This document shows positions 18,096 through 27,784 of a DNA stretch of 64,000 nt, piece by piece; position 1 is the stretch's first letter; each line of letters begins with the position of its first letter. Both the position numbers and the translations under genes were made by a program. The stretch spans positions 434,001-498,000 of the forward strand of contig NZ_CP040948.1 in assembly GCF_006363955.1 (NCBI RefSeq), given 5' to 3'. The notes beneath the pieces were generated by a model. The model was not told where the DNA came from. It did no database searches and saw only the letters and a list, made by a program, of their open reading frames with translations. The stretch comes from Methylophilus medardicus (GTDB lineage Bacteria > Pseudomonadota > Gammaproteobacteria > Burkholderiales > Methylophilaceae).

Positions 18096-19940
18096 CTACT
18101 CGGAAATTAATTTCTCAATAGCATTAATGATACCTTCAGTATCTAGACCACATTCAGCCAGCATAGTTTCGTGGTTGCCATGCTCGATAAATTCATCTGG
18201 CAAACCCAAACAACGTACCGGTTTGTGTAAAACATGCGCTTGCAAACACTCCATGACTGCCGCACCTGCGCCACCCATCAAAGCGTTTTCTTCAACGGTG
18301 ACTAAATAGTCGTGGCTGCGCGCCATTTCAAGCACCATGGCCTCATCGAGTGGTTTGATGAAGCGCATATTCACTACGCTGGCATTGAGCACTTCTGCCG
18401 CCTGCATGGCGGGCTGCACCCGACTCCCAAAAGCCAAAATCGCAACGGTTTTGCCCTCACGCTTGTGTTCAGCCTTGCCGATCGCCAACGTTTCAAGCGT
18501 TGGTGTGATGGTTGCGCCGATGCCACTGCCACGTGGATAGCGCACGGCTGCGGTGCCTTTGTATTGATAGCCTGTGCTCAGCATCTGCCGACATTCGTTC
18601 TCATCAGCAGGCGCCATGATAACGATATTGGGGATGCAACGTAAAAAACTCAAGTCGAAGCTGCCAGCATGGGTCGGGCCATCGGCACCGACTAAGCCAG
18701 CGCGATCAATCGCCAACAATACATCTAAATCTTGCAGCGCAATGTCATGGATGAGTTGGTCATAAGCGCGTTGCAAAAAGGTCGAGTAAATGGCCACCAC
18801 TGGTTTCAGGCCATCACACGCCATCCCTGCGGCAAACGTCAGCGCGTGTTGCTCCGCGATGCCCACGTCAAAATAGCGTTGCGGATATGCCTCAGCAAAG
18901 CGGTTGAGGCCAGAGCCATCACACATGGCGGGCGTGATGCCGATTAGTTTGTCATCAGCCGCCGCCATATCGACCAGCCAATCACCAAAGATTTGCGTGT
19001 AACTCGGGCGGTCGCTCTGGCTGAGGCTATGGCCGTTTTGCGGATCAAACTTGCTGACCCCATGATATTTATTCGGATTATCTTCGGCTGGGCTGTAGCC
19101 CTTACCCTTTTGCGTGACCACATGCAAAAACTGCGGGCCTTGCAACTGACGAATGTTGCTGAGGGTGTCGGTCAGCGTATCAATGTCATGACCATCAATC
19201 GGGCCAATGTAGTTAAACCCGAATTCTTCAAATAGGGTGCCCGGGGTGACCATGCCTTTGGCGTGTTCTTCTGCGCGTCGGGCGAACTCTTTGACCGGCG
19301 GCATGATGTCGAGCACTTTTTTTCCGCTGCGGCGCACACTGTCATACAACTTGCCTGACATGAGTCGTGCCAGATAGTTATTCAACGCGCCGACATTGTT
19401 TGAAATGCTCATGTCGTTGTCGTTGAGAATCACCAGCAGATTGGTGTCCATATCGCCTGCATTGTTTAATGCTTCAAATGCCATGCCCGCAGTCATCGCA
19501 CCGTCACCGATAATCGCCACACTGCGGCGATTTGAGCCCAGTGTTTTTGCAGCGACCGCCATCCCCAGTGCCGCTGAAATAGAGGTGCTGGAGTGTCCGG
19601 TGCCAAAGGTATCGTATTCGCTCTCATCGCGCTTGGGGAAACCAGCAATGCCGCCCGCTTTACGCAGGTTAGCCATGGCTTCACGGCGACCGGTCAGAAT
19701 TTTATGCGGATAGGTTTGGTGACCCACATCCCACACGAGCCGATCATCTGGCGTGTTGTAAACGTAGTGCAACGCAATGGTAAGCTCGACCACGCCAAGG
19801 TTGGAGGCCAGATGCCCTCCCGTTTGCGAAACGCTTTGGATCAAGAATGCACGCAGTTCTGCGGCGAGCACTTTTAGTTGTGCCCGCTCTAGTTGGCGTA
19901 AATCTGTGGGCGATTGAATACGAGACAGCAAGGAAGTCAT
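18096..19940 (-). CDS. dxs: 1-deoxy-D-xylulose-5-phosphate synthase
   Basis: Thiamine-diphosphate transketolase-like enzyme joining pyruvate and glyceraldehyde 3-phosphate in the first step of the MEP isoprenoid pathway. The protein is 614 aa. [33 protein letters not shown] and the TPP motif [18 protein letters not shown] are in the N-terminal domain. GPIDGHD and the [12 protein letters not shown] segment follow, and the pyrimidine and C-terminal domains are intact. It begins two bases after the ispA stop, so the two prenyl genes are coupled. Confidence 0.98.
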   Translation of the reverse strand: MTSLLSRIQSPTDLRQLERAQLKVLAAELRAFLIQSVSQTGGHLASNLGVVELTIALHYVYNTPDDRLVWDVGHQTYPHKILTGRREAMANLRKAGGIAGFPKRDESEYDTFGTGHSSTSISAALGMAVAAKTLGSNRRSVAIIGDGAMTAGMAFEALNNAGDMDTNLLVILNDNDMSISNNVGALNNYLARLMSGKLYDSVRRSGKKVLDIMPPVKEFARRAEEHAKGMVTPGTLFEEFGFNYIGPIDGHDIDTLTDTLSNIRQLQGPQFLHVVTQKGKGYSPAEDNPNKYHGVSKFDPQNGHSLSQSDRPSYTQIFGDWLVDMAAADDKLIGITPAMCDGSGLNRFAEAYPQRYFDVGIAEQHALTFAAGMACDGLKPVVAIYSTFLQRAYDQLIHDIALQDLDVLLAIDRAGLVGADGPTHAGSFDLSFLRCIPNIVIMAPADENECRQMLSTGYQYKGTAAVRYPRGSGIGATITPTLETLAIGKAEHKREGKTVAILAFGSRVQPAMQAAEVLNASVVNMRFIKPLDEAMVLEMARSHDYLVTVEENALMGGAGAAVMECLQAHVLHKPVRCLGLPDEFIEHGNHETMLAECGLDTEGIINAIEKLISE

Positions 19941-19942
19941 GA

Positions 19943-20833
19943 TTAAAATGGTCGCTCACAAATAAATCTGGCAATGCCTCTAAGGGGGTCGGCTTGGGCC
20001 CCAAAGGCTGCGAGCAGGGCTAGGGTTTGCGTGTGCAAGTGGCTCACGAGCGATTTGGCCTCATCAAGCCCCAGCAGGCTGACATAGGTGGATTTATCCT
20101 GCAGCGCATCTTTGCCTGCCGTTTTGCCTAAGGTTTGCGTATCTGCGGTTGCATCCAGAATATCATCCACCACCTGAAAAGCCAGCCCCATGTGCTGGCT
20201 ATATTGCATCAAGGTGTTAATTAGTTGCGGCGCCGTCTCATTTGCGGCAAAGGCGCCGAGTAACGCCGCGGCCTCAATCAAGGCGCCTGTTTTGTACTGA
20301 TGCATGGTTTCAAGTGCACTGCGCGACAAGCGTTTGCCTGTACTTTGCAAATCGATGCTTTGACCACCGCACATCCCGCGCGAGCCGGTGGCGTTTGCCA
20401 GCACTTGCACCTGTTTTAGAGCCTGAGGCGCCCCAGTATCCACCAGACACTCAAACGCCAAGCTTTGCAGCGCATCGCCCACCAGCAAGGCCGTTGCATC
20501 ATCATATTGCTTATGGCAACTGGGTTTACCACGGCGCAGATCATCGTCATCCATACAGGGCATATCATCATGCACCAACGAAAAAGCGTGAATGAGTTCT
20601 ACCGCCGCCGCTGCGGCATCTGCACGCTCGAGGGTGGTTTCTGCCAATTCAGCAGCGGCATAGCTCAGCAGTGCACGCACGCGCTTGCCGCCACCCAGCA
20701 CCGCATAACGCATAGCCGCGTGCAAACGCTCCGGTAACACCGTCTCGGCTGGCAGTGTTTGCGCCAGTACTTGCTCAATACGCTGTTGATGGGCATTTGC
20801 CCATTGATCAAAAACAAAAGGAGGATGCGTCAT
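19943..20833 (-). CDS. ispA: Farnesyl diphosphate synthase
   Basis: Trans-prenyltransferase that condenses IPP with DMAPP and GPP to give FPP for quinones, hopanoids and undecaprenyl phosphate. The first Asp-rich motif is [17 protein letters not shown], with the short-chain arrangement of bacterial FPP synthases. The second is DDILDATAD, and [10 protein letters not shown] binds IPP. The ATG at 20833 gives 296 aa; a TTG five codons upstream is possible, but neither has a clear Shine-Dalgarno. It lies between xseB and dxs, the standard order. Confidence 0.95.
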   Translation of the reverse strand: MTHPPFVFDQWANAHQQRIEQVLAQTLPAETVLPERLHAAMRYAVLGGGKRVRALLSYAAAELAETTLERADAAAAAVELIHAFSLVHDDMPCMDDDDLRRGKPSCHKQYDDATALLVGDALQSLAFECLVDTGAPQALKQVQVLANATGSRGMCGGQSIDLQSTGKRLSRSALETMHQYKTGALIEAAALLGAFAANETAPQLINTLMQYSQHMGLAFQVVDDILDATADTQTLGKTAGKDALQDKSTYVSLLGLDEAKSLVSHLHTQTLALLAAFGAQADPLRGIARFICERPF

Positions 20834-20860
20834 GAATAATGCCGTCAAAGGAGCACGGTG

Positions 20861-21106
20861 CTAATTGGCCTCAAACGGGGTGAGTTGCTGTTGCTGATTC
20901 AAGATCATGACCGTTTGCTCAGCTTGCTGTAATGAGGCCTGACAGGCTTGTAGCAACTGCATGCCCTCAGTGTAGGCTGTGAGCGCGCTTTCAAGCGGGA
21001 GCTCACCTGATTCCATGCTTTTGACAATGGACTCCAAGGCGGCCAGACGCTCGGCAAAGGTTTGTGGGTCATTCACCGCGGCGGGTGACTTTTTGGAAGC
21101 GGTCAT
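20861..21106 (-). CDS. xseB: Exodeoxyribonuclease VII small subunit
   Basis: Small regulatory/structural subunit of ExoVII, a single-strand DNA nuclease. The 81-aa, all-helical protein has the family pattern FAERLAALESIVKSMESGELPLE followed by LLQACQASLQQAEQ. It is first in xseB-ispA-dxs-folE2, an order shared by many proteobacteria. The large subunit XseA is not in this window. Confidence 0.94.
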   Translation of the reverse strand: MTASKKSPAAVNDPQTFAERLAALESIVKSMESGELPLESALTAYTEGMQLLQACQASLQQAEQTVMILNQQQQLTPFEAN

Positions 21107-21187
21107 GAAATTTAGCCTGTTTAAACGCAGACTATTTTAACAAAACTCCCTTGGCTTGCGGGATTATTCTCAACGCAACAAGTGTCG

Positions 21188-21838
21188 TTACGCTGGTAAA
21201 ACGCGTAGCAAGAACTGGCGGATATCGTCAATCTCTGCCTCACACACACTGTGGGCCATTTCATACTCATGCCATTCCACCGCGTAACCCGCCGCCTCCA
21301 ACGCCGCGCGCGAAGACTGTGCGGTCGCCAAGGTGATCACACCATCTTGTCTGCCATGCGCCATCCAGATCGGACACTGTTGATTGCTCACATGTTGCTC
21401 GGCAACCAACTGGTTTTTTAACGGTAAATAAGTCGAGAGCGCTAATACGCCCGCTAATGACTGATTAAAACGCGTCGCCGTATGTAACGCCATTGCGCCA
21501 CCTTGCGAAAATCCTGCCAGTAAAATGCGCTGTGCAGGCACGCCATCCGCAATTTCGGCTTCAATCATGCTGTTGATCTCTTGCTGCATGCTTTTAATGC
21601 CCGCTTCGTCTTGTTGACTCTCAGAAGCTAGCCCAAAAATGTCATACCAGGCGCGCATTTCGTAGCCGTTATTGAGGGTGACTGGCCGATAAGGTGCGTG
21701 GGGGAGTATGAATTTAATATGCGGGAGATTGAGCATCTGAACCACAGGCTCAAAGTCATGGCCGTCGGCGCCTAGGCCGTGTAGCCAAATAATTGCGGAT
21801 TTTTGTGCTTGAGGGTTGCTAATCACAGTTTTTAACAA
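21188..21838 (-). CDS. Carboxylesterase/phospholipase (alpha/beta hydrolase, PF02230 type)
   Basis: A 216-aa cytosolic esterase of the acyl-protein thioesterase/EstB group. WLHGLGADGHDFEPVV forms the oxyanion region, GFSQGG carries the nucleophile Ser, HGRQDGVI the Asp and EMAHSVC the His. There is no signal peptide. Physiological substrates are unknown; family members hydrolyse short acyl esters and lysophospholipids. It is separated from the pilin gene upstream by a terminator and from xseB by its own leader, so it appears to be monocistronic. Confidence 0.88.
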   Translation of the reverse strand: MLKTVISNPQAQKSAIIWLHGLGADGHDFEPVVQMLNLPHIKFILPHAPYRPVTLNNGYEMRAWYDIFGLASESQQDEAGIKSMQQEINSMIEAEIADGVPAQRILLAGFSQGGAMALHTATRFNQSLAGVLALSTYLPLKNQLVAEQHVSNQQCPIWMAHGRQDGVITLATAQSSRAALEAAGYAVEWHEYEMAHSVCEAEIDDIRQFLLRVLPA

Positions 21839-21900
21839 AATAAATCATCCGATCGATTTAGTCTGTAAATTTTATCAAATTTTCTACATAGAATACGCAT

Positions 21901-21930
21901 AAAAAAACCTGCTTCTCAGCAGGTTTTTTT
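21901..21930. terminator. Terminator downstream of the pilin gene
   Basis: AAAAAAACCTGC, a 6-nt loop and GCAGGTTTTTTT form a symmetric stem with A and T tracts. On the minus strand it follows the pilin stop by about 14 bases and isolates the pilin from the esterase gene. Confidence 0.85.
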
Positions 21931-21943
21931 ATGTTTTTAGCAA

Positions 21944-22282
21944 TTAAATACATGAACCAGCGTTTGCCATGCTGCAGGAGTAACTTTTACCAGCAGTGCC
22001 GCCAACTGGAGCATAGACTGCAGTGTCTGTTAGTGCGGCAGCAGCTGTAGTAACTGTGCAATTTGTGCCAGCGTATGCTGGAAGGTTTGCGGTGTTACCC
22101 AGCACGATTTGTGCGTAGGTACGTTTCGCATGAGCACTTGCTTCTTCGAGGCATGCGCCGTTGTGGGCCTCTTGGACATAATCTGTGTAAGCCGGAATTG
22201 CGACAGAAGCCAAAATACCGATAATCGCCACAACGATCATCAATTCAATCAGGGTAAAGCCTTGTTGTACGTGTTTTTTCAT
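21944..22282 (-). CDS. Type IV pilin major-subunit-like protein
   Basis: Secreted pilin of 112 aa from the ATG at 22282, chosen because the AAGGAAA ribosome site is then properly spaced and the leader becomes MKKHVQQG. Prepilin peptidase would cut after that Gly, before [20 protein letters not shown]. Glu5 of the mature form is present. The mature protein has only about 104 residues, against some 130-160 for typical PilA/PilE. Four cysteines are visible, two of them in the [14 protein letters not shown]-terminus where the disulfide-bounded loop is expected. It is monocistronic and preceded by a sigma-54 promoter. Confidence 0.9.
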   Translation of the reverse strand: MKKHVQQGFTLIELMIVVAIIGILASVAIPAYTDYVQEAHNGACLEEASAHAKRTYAQIVLGNTANLPAYAGTNCTVTTAAAALTDTAVYAPVGGTAGKSYSCSMANAGSCI

Positions 22283-22365
22283 CATGTTTTCCTTTTGTGT
22301 AAAGTTTAAAGTGAACATCATCTGTTTACTTCACTGCTTTTCCAACAGTGTTCGGTAACCATTAA

Positions 22366-22380
22366 GCAACAGGTGTGCCA
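22366..22380 (-). promoter_or_regulatory. Sigma-54 (RpoN) promoter of the pilin gene
   Basis: On the minus strand TGGCAC (22380-22375), five bases, then TTGC (22369-22366) followed by TT match the -24/-12 consensus exactly in spacing and in the GG and GC doublets. Transcription would start near 22354. This agrees with RpoN/PilR control of major pilin genes in other proteobacteria. Confidence 0.85.
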
Positions 22381-22404
22381 GCTATTGTATTTTTGCGGAT
22401 AACT

Positions 22405-22521
22405 TATTGATCAATATGAATTAAGGGGGTTATATGCCTTGTTTCATTGAATTGATTTCAATGTTTTGTCGATAAGGCATTCACCCGCTGGCTGACGTAA
22501 AGTGACAGTGCGCGTCACTTT
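22405..22521. promoter_or_regulatory. Three inverted repeats upstream of the pilin sigma-54 promoter
   Basis: TATTGATCAATA (22405-22416) is a perfect palindrome. CATTGAA/TTCAATG has arms at 22445-22451 and 22457-22463. AAAGTGAC/GTCACTTT has arms at 22499-22506 and 22514-22521. They lie roughly 25-140 bp upstream of the -24 element, where an enhancer-binding activator such as PilR or a bending protein would bind. Which, if any, is used cannot be told. Confidence 0.4.
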
Positions 22522-22572
22522 TGGTCAATCTGAGTGATGTTTTTGGTCAGGCGAGGGTGGGGTGCAGAATGC

Positions 22573-22603
22573 AAAAAAGGGATTGTGTGGTACACAATCC
22601 CTT
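22573..22603 (-). terminator. Terminator downstream of the SRPBCC gene
   Basis: AAGGGATTGTGT (22577-22588) and ACACAATCCCTT (22592-22603) form a 12-bp stem with a 3-nt loop. On the minus strand a T6 run follows (22578-22573), which fits termination of the gene ending at 22737. Confidence 0.8.
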
Positions 22604-22736
22604 CATTGGGTGTTAGCTTTTAGCTTTTGACCAAAAACTACATTTGCAAAAAAACGTATTTTACAGCGTAAGACTTACCAGAATTTCCACCAGGGTTTAC
22701 TGTTGCCTTGCGTGCGCTTTCCAGAACCCTGGCTGA

Positions 22737-23282
22737 TTACTTTCCCGATTCGGCGACCTTTTTCAGGCTTTCGAGACCTGGGTCAAAAAAATCGTTGACG
22801 GCTTTTGTCGCAGCGTCGTCGTTTTGTTCAGGCTTTGGAATGTTGGATGAGTCGGCACGGGTGTAGCTACCTTTGATGCTGACGATGGTGTCGCTACCAC
22901 TCGCAGTGACGGTGATTGTCGGATAAAAGTTAGCCAGTTGTAATGTGCTTTTTTCGAGGATGTATTCGTACTTTAAGCGCATGCCCGCGTCGTCAATTGA
23001 GCGCAGTTTTTCAAACATGACACCGCCGTTTTTGAGTTTAACGGTGCGGTAAGTGGCATCGTCGCCGTTTTCGTCTTTTTTCTGCTCCACGGTGGTGGAT
23101 TCAACGCCAGCATGCCAGGCTTGAACGTTGCCAAAGTCTTTGAGCAATGCCCACACTTTTGCTGGGGCCGCCTTAATGGTCACGGTTTTTTCAAAGCGTA
23201 GCGCAGCTGCGCCATGGGCCGCGGCAGTGAGTGGAATCAGCGGCAATAAAGAAACAGCAATTATGCCAAAAATTTTTTTCAT
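22737..23282 (-). CDS. Periplasmic SRPBCC family protein, MxaD-like
   Basis: A 181-aa exported protein: the signal peptide MKKIFGIIAVSLLPLIPLTAAA is followed by a START/polyketide-cyclase-like domain (TVTIKAAPAKVWALLKDFGNVQAWHAGV). In methylotrophs, periplasmic SRPBCC proteins of this size include MxaD, which assists methanol dehydrogenase-cytochrome coupling. The resemblance here is in size, export and domain only. The next gene upstream on the strand is a YVTN propeller, a type often found with PQQ-dependent alcohol oxidation genes. A ligand-binding protein of another role is possible. Confidence 0.7.
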   Translation of the reverse strand: MKKIFGIIAVSLLPLIPLTAAAHGAAALRFEKTVTIKAAPAKVWALLKDFGNVQAWHAGVESTTVEQKKDENGDDATYRTVKLKNGGVMFEKLRSIDDAGMRLKYEYILEKSTLQLANFYPTITVTASGSDTIVSIKGSYTRADSSNIPKPEQNDDAATKAVNDFFDPGLESLKKVAESGK

Positions 23283-23417
23283 TACATTTCTCCTGATATT
23301 GACAGACTTTAAAACGGGAACGATGCGGTCTATAGGTTTTAAAATAACCCGAGACTTTACCTAAAAAAAACATTCTTTGCGACAAGTTCATGGCGCATCG
23401 GGTGAAAAAAGCACATT

Positions 23418-24425
23418 TTATTTGGCCTCTAGGATAAATTGACCAAAGGCGCGGCAAAGTTTTGGGCTAGCAAGGGTGCTCGTCACCGTATTGGTCCGCG
23501 CGTCGATCAGCGTGATGGTATCTGAGCCCCAGTTTGCCACCACCACTTGTTGCGTCGCTTTATCGTATTCAATACCCTCAGGAAACTCACCGACGGCAAT
23601 GGTTTTTACTGTTTTGCTGGTATTCAAATCAATCACCGATACGCTTTCGGCGTGATTATTCGTCACATAAGCCCAGCGGCTGTCTGGGCTGATGGCGACG
23701 CCGTAAGGGTGTTGGCCCGTGCGGATGGTGCTCGATTGGTAGGTGTCGGTATCAAGAAGCGTTAAGCTGTTGCTGACAACGTTGACGACAAACAGCGTCC
23801 GACCATCTGGGCTCAAATTGAGCGCAAAAGGGTGCAGTCCTACGGGTACTTGCGCCAGTCTTTTCAGCGTAACAGTGTCAACAACCGTCACATCGTTGCT
23901 GTCACGGTTGGCGATGAACAGTTTTTTGTTGTTTGCACTGACCAACATGCCGGAGGGGGTTTTGCCCGCTTTAAACGCTTGTTGCTTCTCTGGGTGGGCC
24001 GTATCGATCGCAATTACTTGTTCACCTCCCCAATCGGCAACATACAAGATGCGTTCATCGCGGCTCAGCGTGATCCCGACTGCTTGCACATGCACGGGAA
24101 TCTCTAATATTTTTTGCTGCGTCTCACTGTTGATGACTGACACGCTTTGGCTATTGGCGTTGCTAATGTAGACGCGCTGCTGTTTGGCTGCAATGGCCAC
24201 CCCCACTGGGGCTTTGCCTACCTCAATGGTGTGTGTGATTTGTTTAAGCTGCGTATCGAGCACCGAGACGGTGTCGCTGCCCTGATTGGTGACATACGCT
24301 AGATTGCCTGCATGGGACGCCAGACTAAAAGTTGCAGAGGCTAACCATGCCCACCATATTCTGGTAGCTGTGCCATGACGCGTTAACGGCAGAAAGTGGC
24401 TGAACCTCGGTGCTTTAAAGGGCAT
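23418..24425 (-). CDS. Periplasmic YVTN-type seven-bladed beta-propeller protein
   Basis: Exported propeller. Seven blade repeats can be read, beginning YVTNQGSDTVSVLDT and continuing YISNANSQSVSVI, YVADWGGEQVIAI, FIANRDSNDVTVV, FVVNVVSNSLTLL, YVTNNHAESVSVI and VVANWGSDTITLI. The start is placed at 24425 (MPFKAPRFSHF), giving a long basic n-region and a cleavage site after LASHA; earlier in-frame starts at 24497 and 24521 are possible. Such proteins occur near PQQ-dependent dehydrogenases and surface proteins, but their function is unresolved. It is followed on the same strand by the MxaD-like gene. Confidence 0.8.
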   Translation of the reverse strand: MPFKAPRFSHFLPLTRHGTATRIWWAWLASATFSLASHAGNLAYVTNQGSDTVSVLDTQLKQITHTIEVGKAPVGVAIAAKQQRVYISNANSQSVSVINSETQQKILEIPVHVQAVGITLSRDERILYVADWGGEQVIAIDTAHPEKQQAFKAGKTPSGMLVSANNKKLFIANRDSNDVTVVDTVTLKRLAQVPVGLHPFALNLSPDGRTLFVVNVVSNSLTLLDTDTYQSSTIRTGQHPYGVAISPDSRWAYVTNNHAESVSVIDLNTSKTVKTIAVGEFPEGIEYDKATQQVVVANWGSDTITLIDARTNTVTSTLASPKLCRAFGQFILEAK

Positions 24426-24656
24426 TGCAAAATTGCTCACGGGTATCAAACGAATAGGGGCGAAACCAGTTGACAGCGATGTTGATTGTATAGCCATAAA
24501 TGCATTGTGGGAAATGCACAAATTATTTGTAAATATATGAAAAAAAACAATTTATTGTCATATGACCCAAACGGACTATTTTATTTAAGCAATCGACTGA
24601 CATACAATGCAATCAAAGTTTAAAACCACAATTGTCTATTAAATAAGGGAATCAAG

Positions 24657-25385
24657 ATGAAAAACACATTTTACGCGGGTTTGAAGCTGCTGTTGTCGTT
24701 TTCTTTGTTGGCCATTACGCATTCAGCGTATGCGGTTACCACCACAGGCACCGTCACTGGTAGCGATTTTGTCAATGGTCAGTCAAGCTACGCAACGACT
24801 TTCTCAGATGGCACCGTAGCCACTTTCACAGGTAGCAGCGCGTTTCAGAAAAAATCACAAGACGGTATCACTGGTGTGGGTATTTCTGGCGGTAGAACCG
24901 CTGGTGAAATTGATATCGGTGAAAGCTTGACCGGTTCTTTCTCAAAAGAAGTAATTGTTTACTCTTTGAATTTGGCTTTGTTGTTTGATGGCCCAGAGTA
25001 TAGCGACGTTAAAGAAGTGGCAAAAATGTTAGTAAACTACGCTGACGGCGGCACTGCTAACTATTATTTGACAGCGACTGGCGTGCACACTGCTTCATGG
25101 ACAGGCGAGGGTTCAGTGATCTCTATCGGTAGCGGTGCTGTGAACGGTGGTACAGGTGCATGGCAAATCAATAACCCATTTGGTACACGTTCTGTAGACA
25201 GCATCGTGTTTACCGCGTCGAAAGGCTTTCCAGCCTCAAGTTGCGGAAACCGCTGTGATAACCAATCTGACTACACCTTTGTGAGCATGGTTGTGACGCC
25301 AGTGCCAGAAGCACATACTTCTGCCATGATGTTTGCTGGTTTGTTGATCATGGGTGGTTTGGCAGCACGTCGCGCTAGATCCTAA
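24657..25385 (+). CDS. PEP-CTERM sorting domain protein
   Basis: Secreted protein of 242 aa. The signal peptide ends THSAYA. The beta-rich body is dominated by Gly, Thr and Ser, with a Cys pair in SSCGNRCDNQS. A PEP-CTERM tail follows: VPEAHTSAMMFAGL, hydrophobic stretch, then AARRARS. The tail directs exosortase-mediated sorting to the cell surface. VPEA in place of VPEP is a common betaproteobacterial variant. No exosortase or EPS gene lies in the window. A strong terminator follows, so it is monocistronic. Confidence 0.85.
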   Translation: MKNTFYAGLKLLLSFSLLAITHSAYAVTTTGTVTGSDFVNGQSSYATTFSDGTVATFTGSSAFQKKSQDGITGVGISGGRTAGEIDIGESLTGSFSKEVIVYSLNLALLFDGPEYSDVKEVAKMLVNYADGGTANYYLTATGVHTASWTGEGSVISIGSGAVNGGTGAWQINNPFGTRSVDSIVFTASKGFPASSCGNRCDNQSDYTFVSMVVTPVPEAHTSAMMFAGLLIMGGLAARRARS

Positions 25386-25402
25386 GCAATTTCGTACGCT
25401 GA

Positions 25403-25434
25403 AAAAAAGCTCACTGCAAGTGAGCTTTTTTTTG
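25403..25434. terminator. Terminator after the PEP-CTERM gene
   Basis: AAGCTCACT and AGTGAGCTT arms around GCA, with A7 before and T8 after. Confidence 0.9.
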
Positions 25435-25534
25435 TATCCAGCGCAGGTGGCTTTATCGTATCAGCGTGCTGGTTCTCCTTTCATTAAAGCGCAAAGTGTG
25501 AAAAAATTGCTAGAAATATTGAAGGCAGTTTTTT

Positions 25535-26083
25535 ATGTTAGATCGTGATGGATACCGTCCGAACGTTGGCATTGTGCTCTGCAATGCACACAACCAAGTG
25601 TTCTGGGGCAAGCGCATCAGAGAGCATGCTTGGCAGTTTCCGCAAGGTGGCATCAAATATGGTGAAACGCCGGAACAAGCCATGTATCGTGAGCTGATGG
25701 AAGAGGTGGGCCTCAAGCCCGAGCACGTCAAAATTCTCGGTCGCACTCGTGACTGGTTGCGTTATGAAGTCCCGACAAGCTGGATCAAGCGCGAATGGCG
25801 CGGTAGCTATAAAGGCCAAAAGCAAATTTGGTTCTTGTTGCGTTTGACCGGACGCGATTCGGATGTGTCTTTACGCGCCACTGAGCATCCAGAGTTTGAT
25901 GCCTGGCGCTGGAGTGAGTATTGGGTGCCACTTGAAGATGTGATTGAGTTTAAGCGTGAGGTATATCAGTTGGCGCTGAATGAGCTGGCCACGTTTTTGC
26001 ACCATGCGGGCAGGCGCAACGGTGGCAAACCGCGCAAACCCGCCCCGGCAGCCAAGTTGCCCCCAGCCGTTACACCTGAATAG
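25535..26083 (+). CDS. rppH: RNA 5'-pyrophosphohydrolase RppH
   Basis: Nudix hydrolase that removes pyrophosphate from the 5' end of mRNA and so triggers RNase E decay. The protein is 182 aa. The Nudix box [22 protein letters not shown] sits at about residues 38-59. The N-terminus [17 protein letters not shown] and WQFPQGGI are RppH hallmarks. The C-terminal tail of about 30 residues is Pro-, Lys- and Ala-rich and probably disordered. It is convergent with msrA, with 12 bp between stops. Confidence 0.94.
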   Translation: MLDRDGYRPNVGIVLCNAHNQVFWGKRIREHAWQFPQGGIKYGETPEQAMYRELMEEVGLKPEHVKILGRTRDWLRYEVPTSWIKREWRGSYKGQKQIWFLLRLTGRDSDVSLRATEHPEFDAWRWSEYWVPLEDVIEFKREVYQLALNELATFLHHAGRRNGGKPRKPAPAAKLPPAVTPE

Positions 26084-26095
26084 CGGGCAACTCGC

Positions 26096-26611
26096 TTAGA
26101 GCCAAATTGCGGTTGCGCGGTCTTGCGGCAAAATCCAATCTGGGCGCAAACCATGGCAGGTGTAACCGTTGGGATACCGCACGAGATAATCCTGATGCTC
26201 TGGTTCAGCCAGCCAAAATTCACTGGCTGGCGTGATTTCTGTCACGATTTTCCCCGGCCAAATATCCGTGGCATTCATTTCGGCAATCAATTGTTCTGCA
26301 ACCGCTTTTTGTGCGGCTTGCGCATAATAGATCGCTGAGCGATAAGACGGTCCTAAGTCATTGCCTTGGCGATTGACTGTGGTTGGATCGTGGATTTGGA
26401 AAAAAAACACCAGCAATTGCCGTAAGCTAATCTGTGTTGCGTCAAAGTCTATTGCTATGGCCTCAGCGTGGTTGCCGTGATCACGATAAGTGGCATTGGC
26501 AATTTCACCGCCGGTGTAACCGACACGGGTCGCAGTGACGCCGGGTAAGCGTCGAAACAAGTCCTGCATGCCCCAAAAACAGCCGCCGGCGAGAATAATG
26601 TTGTCGTGCAT
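26096..26611 (-). CDS. msrA: Peptide methionine sulfoxide reductase MsrA
   Basis: Reduces methionine-S-sulfoxide in proteins. The protein is 171 aa with the catalytic motif GGCFWGMQD (Cys at about residue 11), [22 protein letters not shown] and [23 protein letters not shown]. It lacks a signal peptide, so it acts in the cytosol. It is divergent from the first gap gene. In Neisseria, msr genes are controlled by an ECF sigma/anti-sigma pair resembling the one at 42.8-43.7 kb here; whether that applies in this genome is untested. Confidence 0.94.
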   Translation of the reverse strand: MHDNIILAGGCFWGMQDLFRRLPGVTATRVGYTGGEIANATYRDHGNHAEAIAIDFDATQISLRQLLVFFFQIHDPTTVNRQGNDLGPSYRSAIYYAQAAQKAVAEQLIAEMNATDIWPGKIVTEITPASEFWLAEPEHQDYLVRYPNGYTCHGLRPDWILPQDRATAIWL

Positions 26612-26775
26612 AAATCCTACTTTCGATCTAATCTAAGTGCTGGCAAGCAATTGCCGCCAGTTGAGCGTGGCTTTAGAAGGTTGTGGTGTATCAAATCAAA
26701 CACTTACAATCTGTCCAGTATAGGTGGTTTAGGTTAAAATGCTGCATTTTAGTTCTAAGCAATGTTGGGGAGCAT

Positions 26776-27777
26776 ATGTCAGTCAAGGTAGGCATTAACG
26801 GGTTTGGGCGCATTGGCCGCATGGCGTTGCGTGCGGTAGTTGAGCAGTCAGAGTTCAGCAATATCGAAGTTGTGGCGATTAATAGTTCATATGATGTTGA
26901 ATATATGATGTATCTGCTCAAATATGACTCAGTACATGGCCGTTTTAATGCCAAGGTCGAGGCTGATCAAGGTGCGTTGGTGGTGAATGGCAAGCGCATT
27001 CACCTCACCGCAGAGCGTGACCCGAGTAAGATTGACTGGCGTATCGGCGGTGCGGATATCATCATTGAGTCAACCGGGGCATTTTTGACCCAAGACAATT
27101 GCCAACCGCATCTAAACGGTGGCGCCAAAAAAGTGGTGCAATCCGCCCCTGGCAAAGACGATACGCCGATGTTTGTATTTGGCGTTAACCACACCGAATA
27201 CGCGGGCCAAGCGATCATTTCAGCCGCTTCTTGTACCACCAACGGCTTGGCGCCTTTGGTAAAAGTCTTGCATGACAGCTTTGGGATTAAACGCGGTTTG
27301 ATGACGACCATTCATGCGGCAACGGCTTCGCAACTGACGGTGGATGGCACCTCCAAAAAAGACTGGCGCGGTGGCCGCAGCGTCTTCGAAAACATTATTC
27401 CTTCGATCACGGGTGCAGCCAAGGCCGTGGGCAAAGTGATTCCTTCGCTGAATAAAAAATTAACGGGCATGGCGATGCGTGTGCCATCTGCTGATGTGTC
27501 TGTGGTCGATTTAACCGTAGAGCTGTCGACTGAAACAACTTACGAAGCCATCTGCGCTGCCATGCAACAAGCCGCGGCTGGGGATTTGAAGGACGTGCTC
27601 GAATATACCAATGAAAAAGTCGTTTCCAGCGACTTTCGCAGTAGTGCCGCAGCCAGTGTGTTTGATGCGGATGCAGGCATCATGTTGGACCCAACCTTTG
27701 TCAAGGTGATCGGTTGGTACGACAATGAATACGGGTATACCTGCAACCTGCTGCGCTTGGTGCAACATATTGCTTAA
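26776..27777 (+). CDS. gap: Glyceraldehyde-3-phosphate dehydrogenase, copy 1
   Basis: Interconverts glyceraldehyde 3-phosphate and 1,3-bisphosphoglycerate. The product is 333 aa from the ATG at 26776, which has GGGGAG ahead of it. The Rossmann start is [11 protein letters not shown]. The catalytic Cys (about 153) is in [12 protein letters not shown] and His about 180 in TTIHAAT. The residue after AIN is Ser (about 37), where NAD-specific enzymes usually have Asp. NADP use is therefore possible. pgk follows after a weak terminator. Confidence 0.95.
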   Translation: MSVKVGINGFGRIGRMALRAVVEQSEFSNIEVVAINSSYDVEYMMYLLKYDSVHGRFNAKVEADQGALVVNGKRIHLTAERDPSKIDWRIGGADIIIESTGAFLTQDNCQPHLNGGAKKVVQSAPGKDDTPMFVFGVNHTEYAGQAIISAASCTTNGLAPLVKVLHDSFGIKRGLMTTIHAATASQLTVDGTSKKDWRGGRSVFENIIPSITGAAKAVGKVIPSLNKKLTGMAMRVPSADVSVVDLTVELSTETTYEAICAAMQQAAAGDLKDVLEYTNEKVVSSDFRSSAAASVFDADAGIMLDPTFVKVIGWYDNEYGYTCNLLRLVQHIA

Positions 27778-27784
27778 TTGATTG

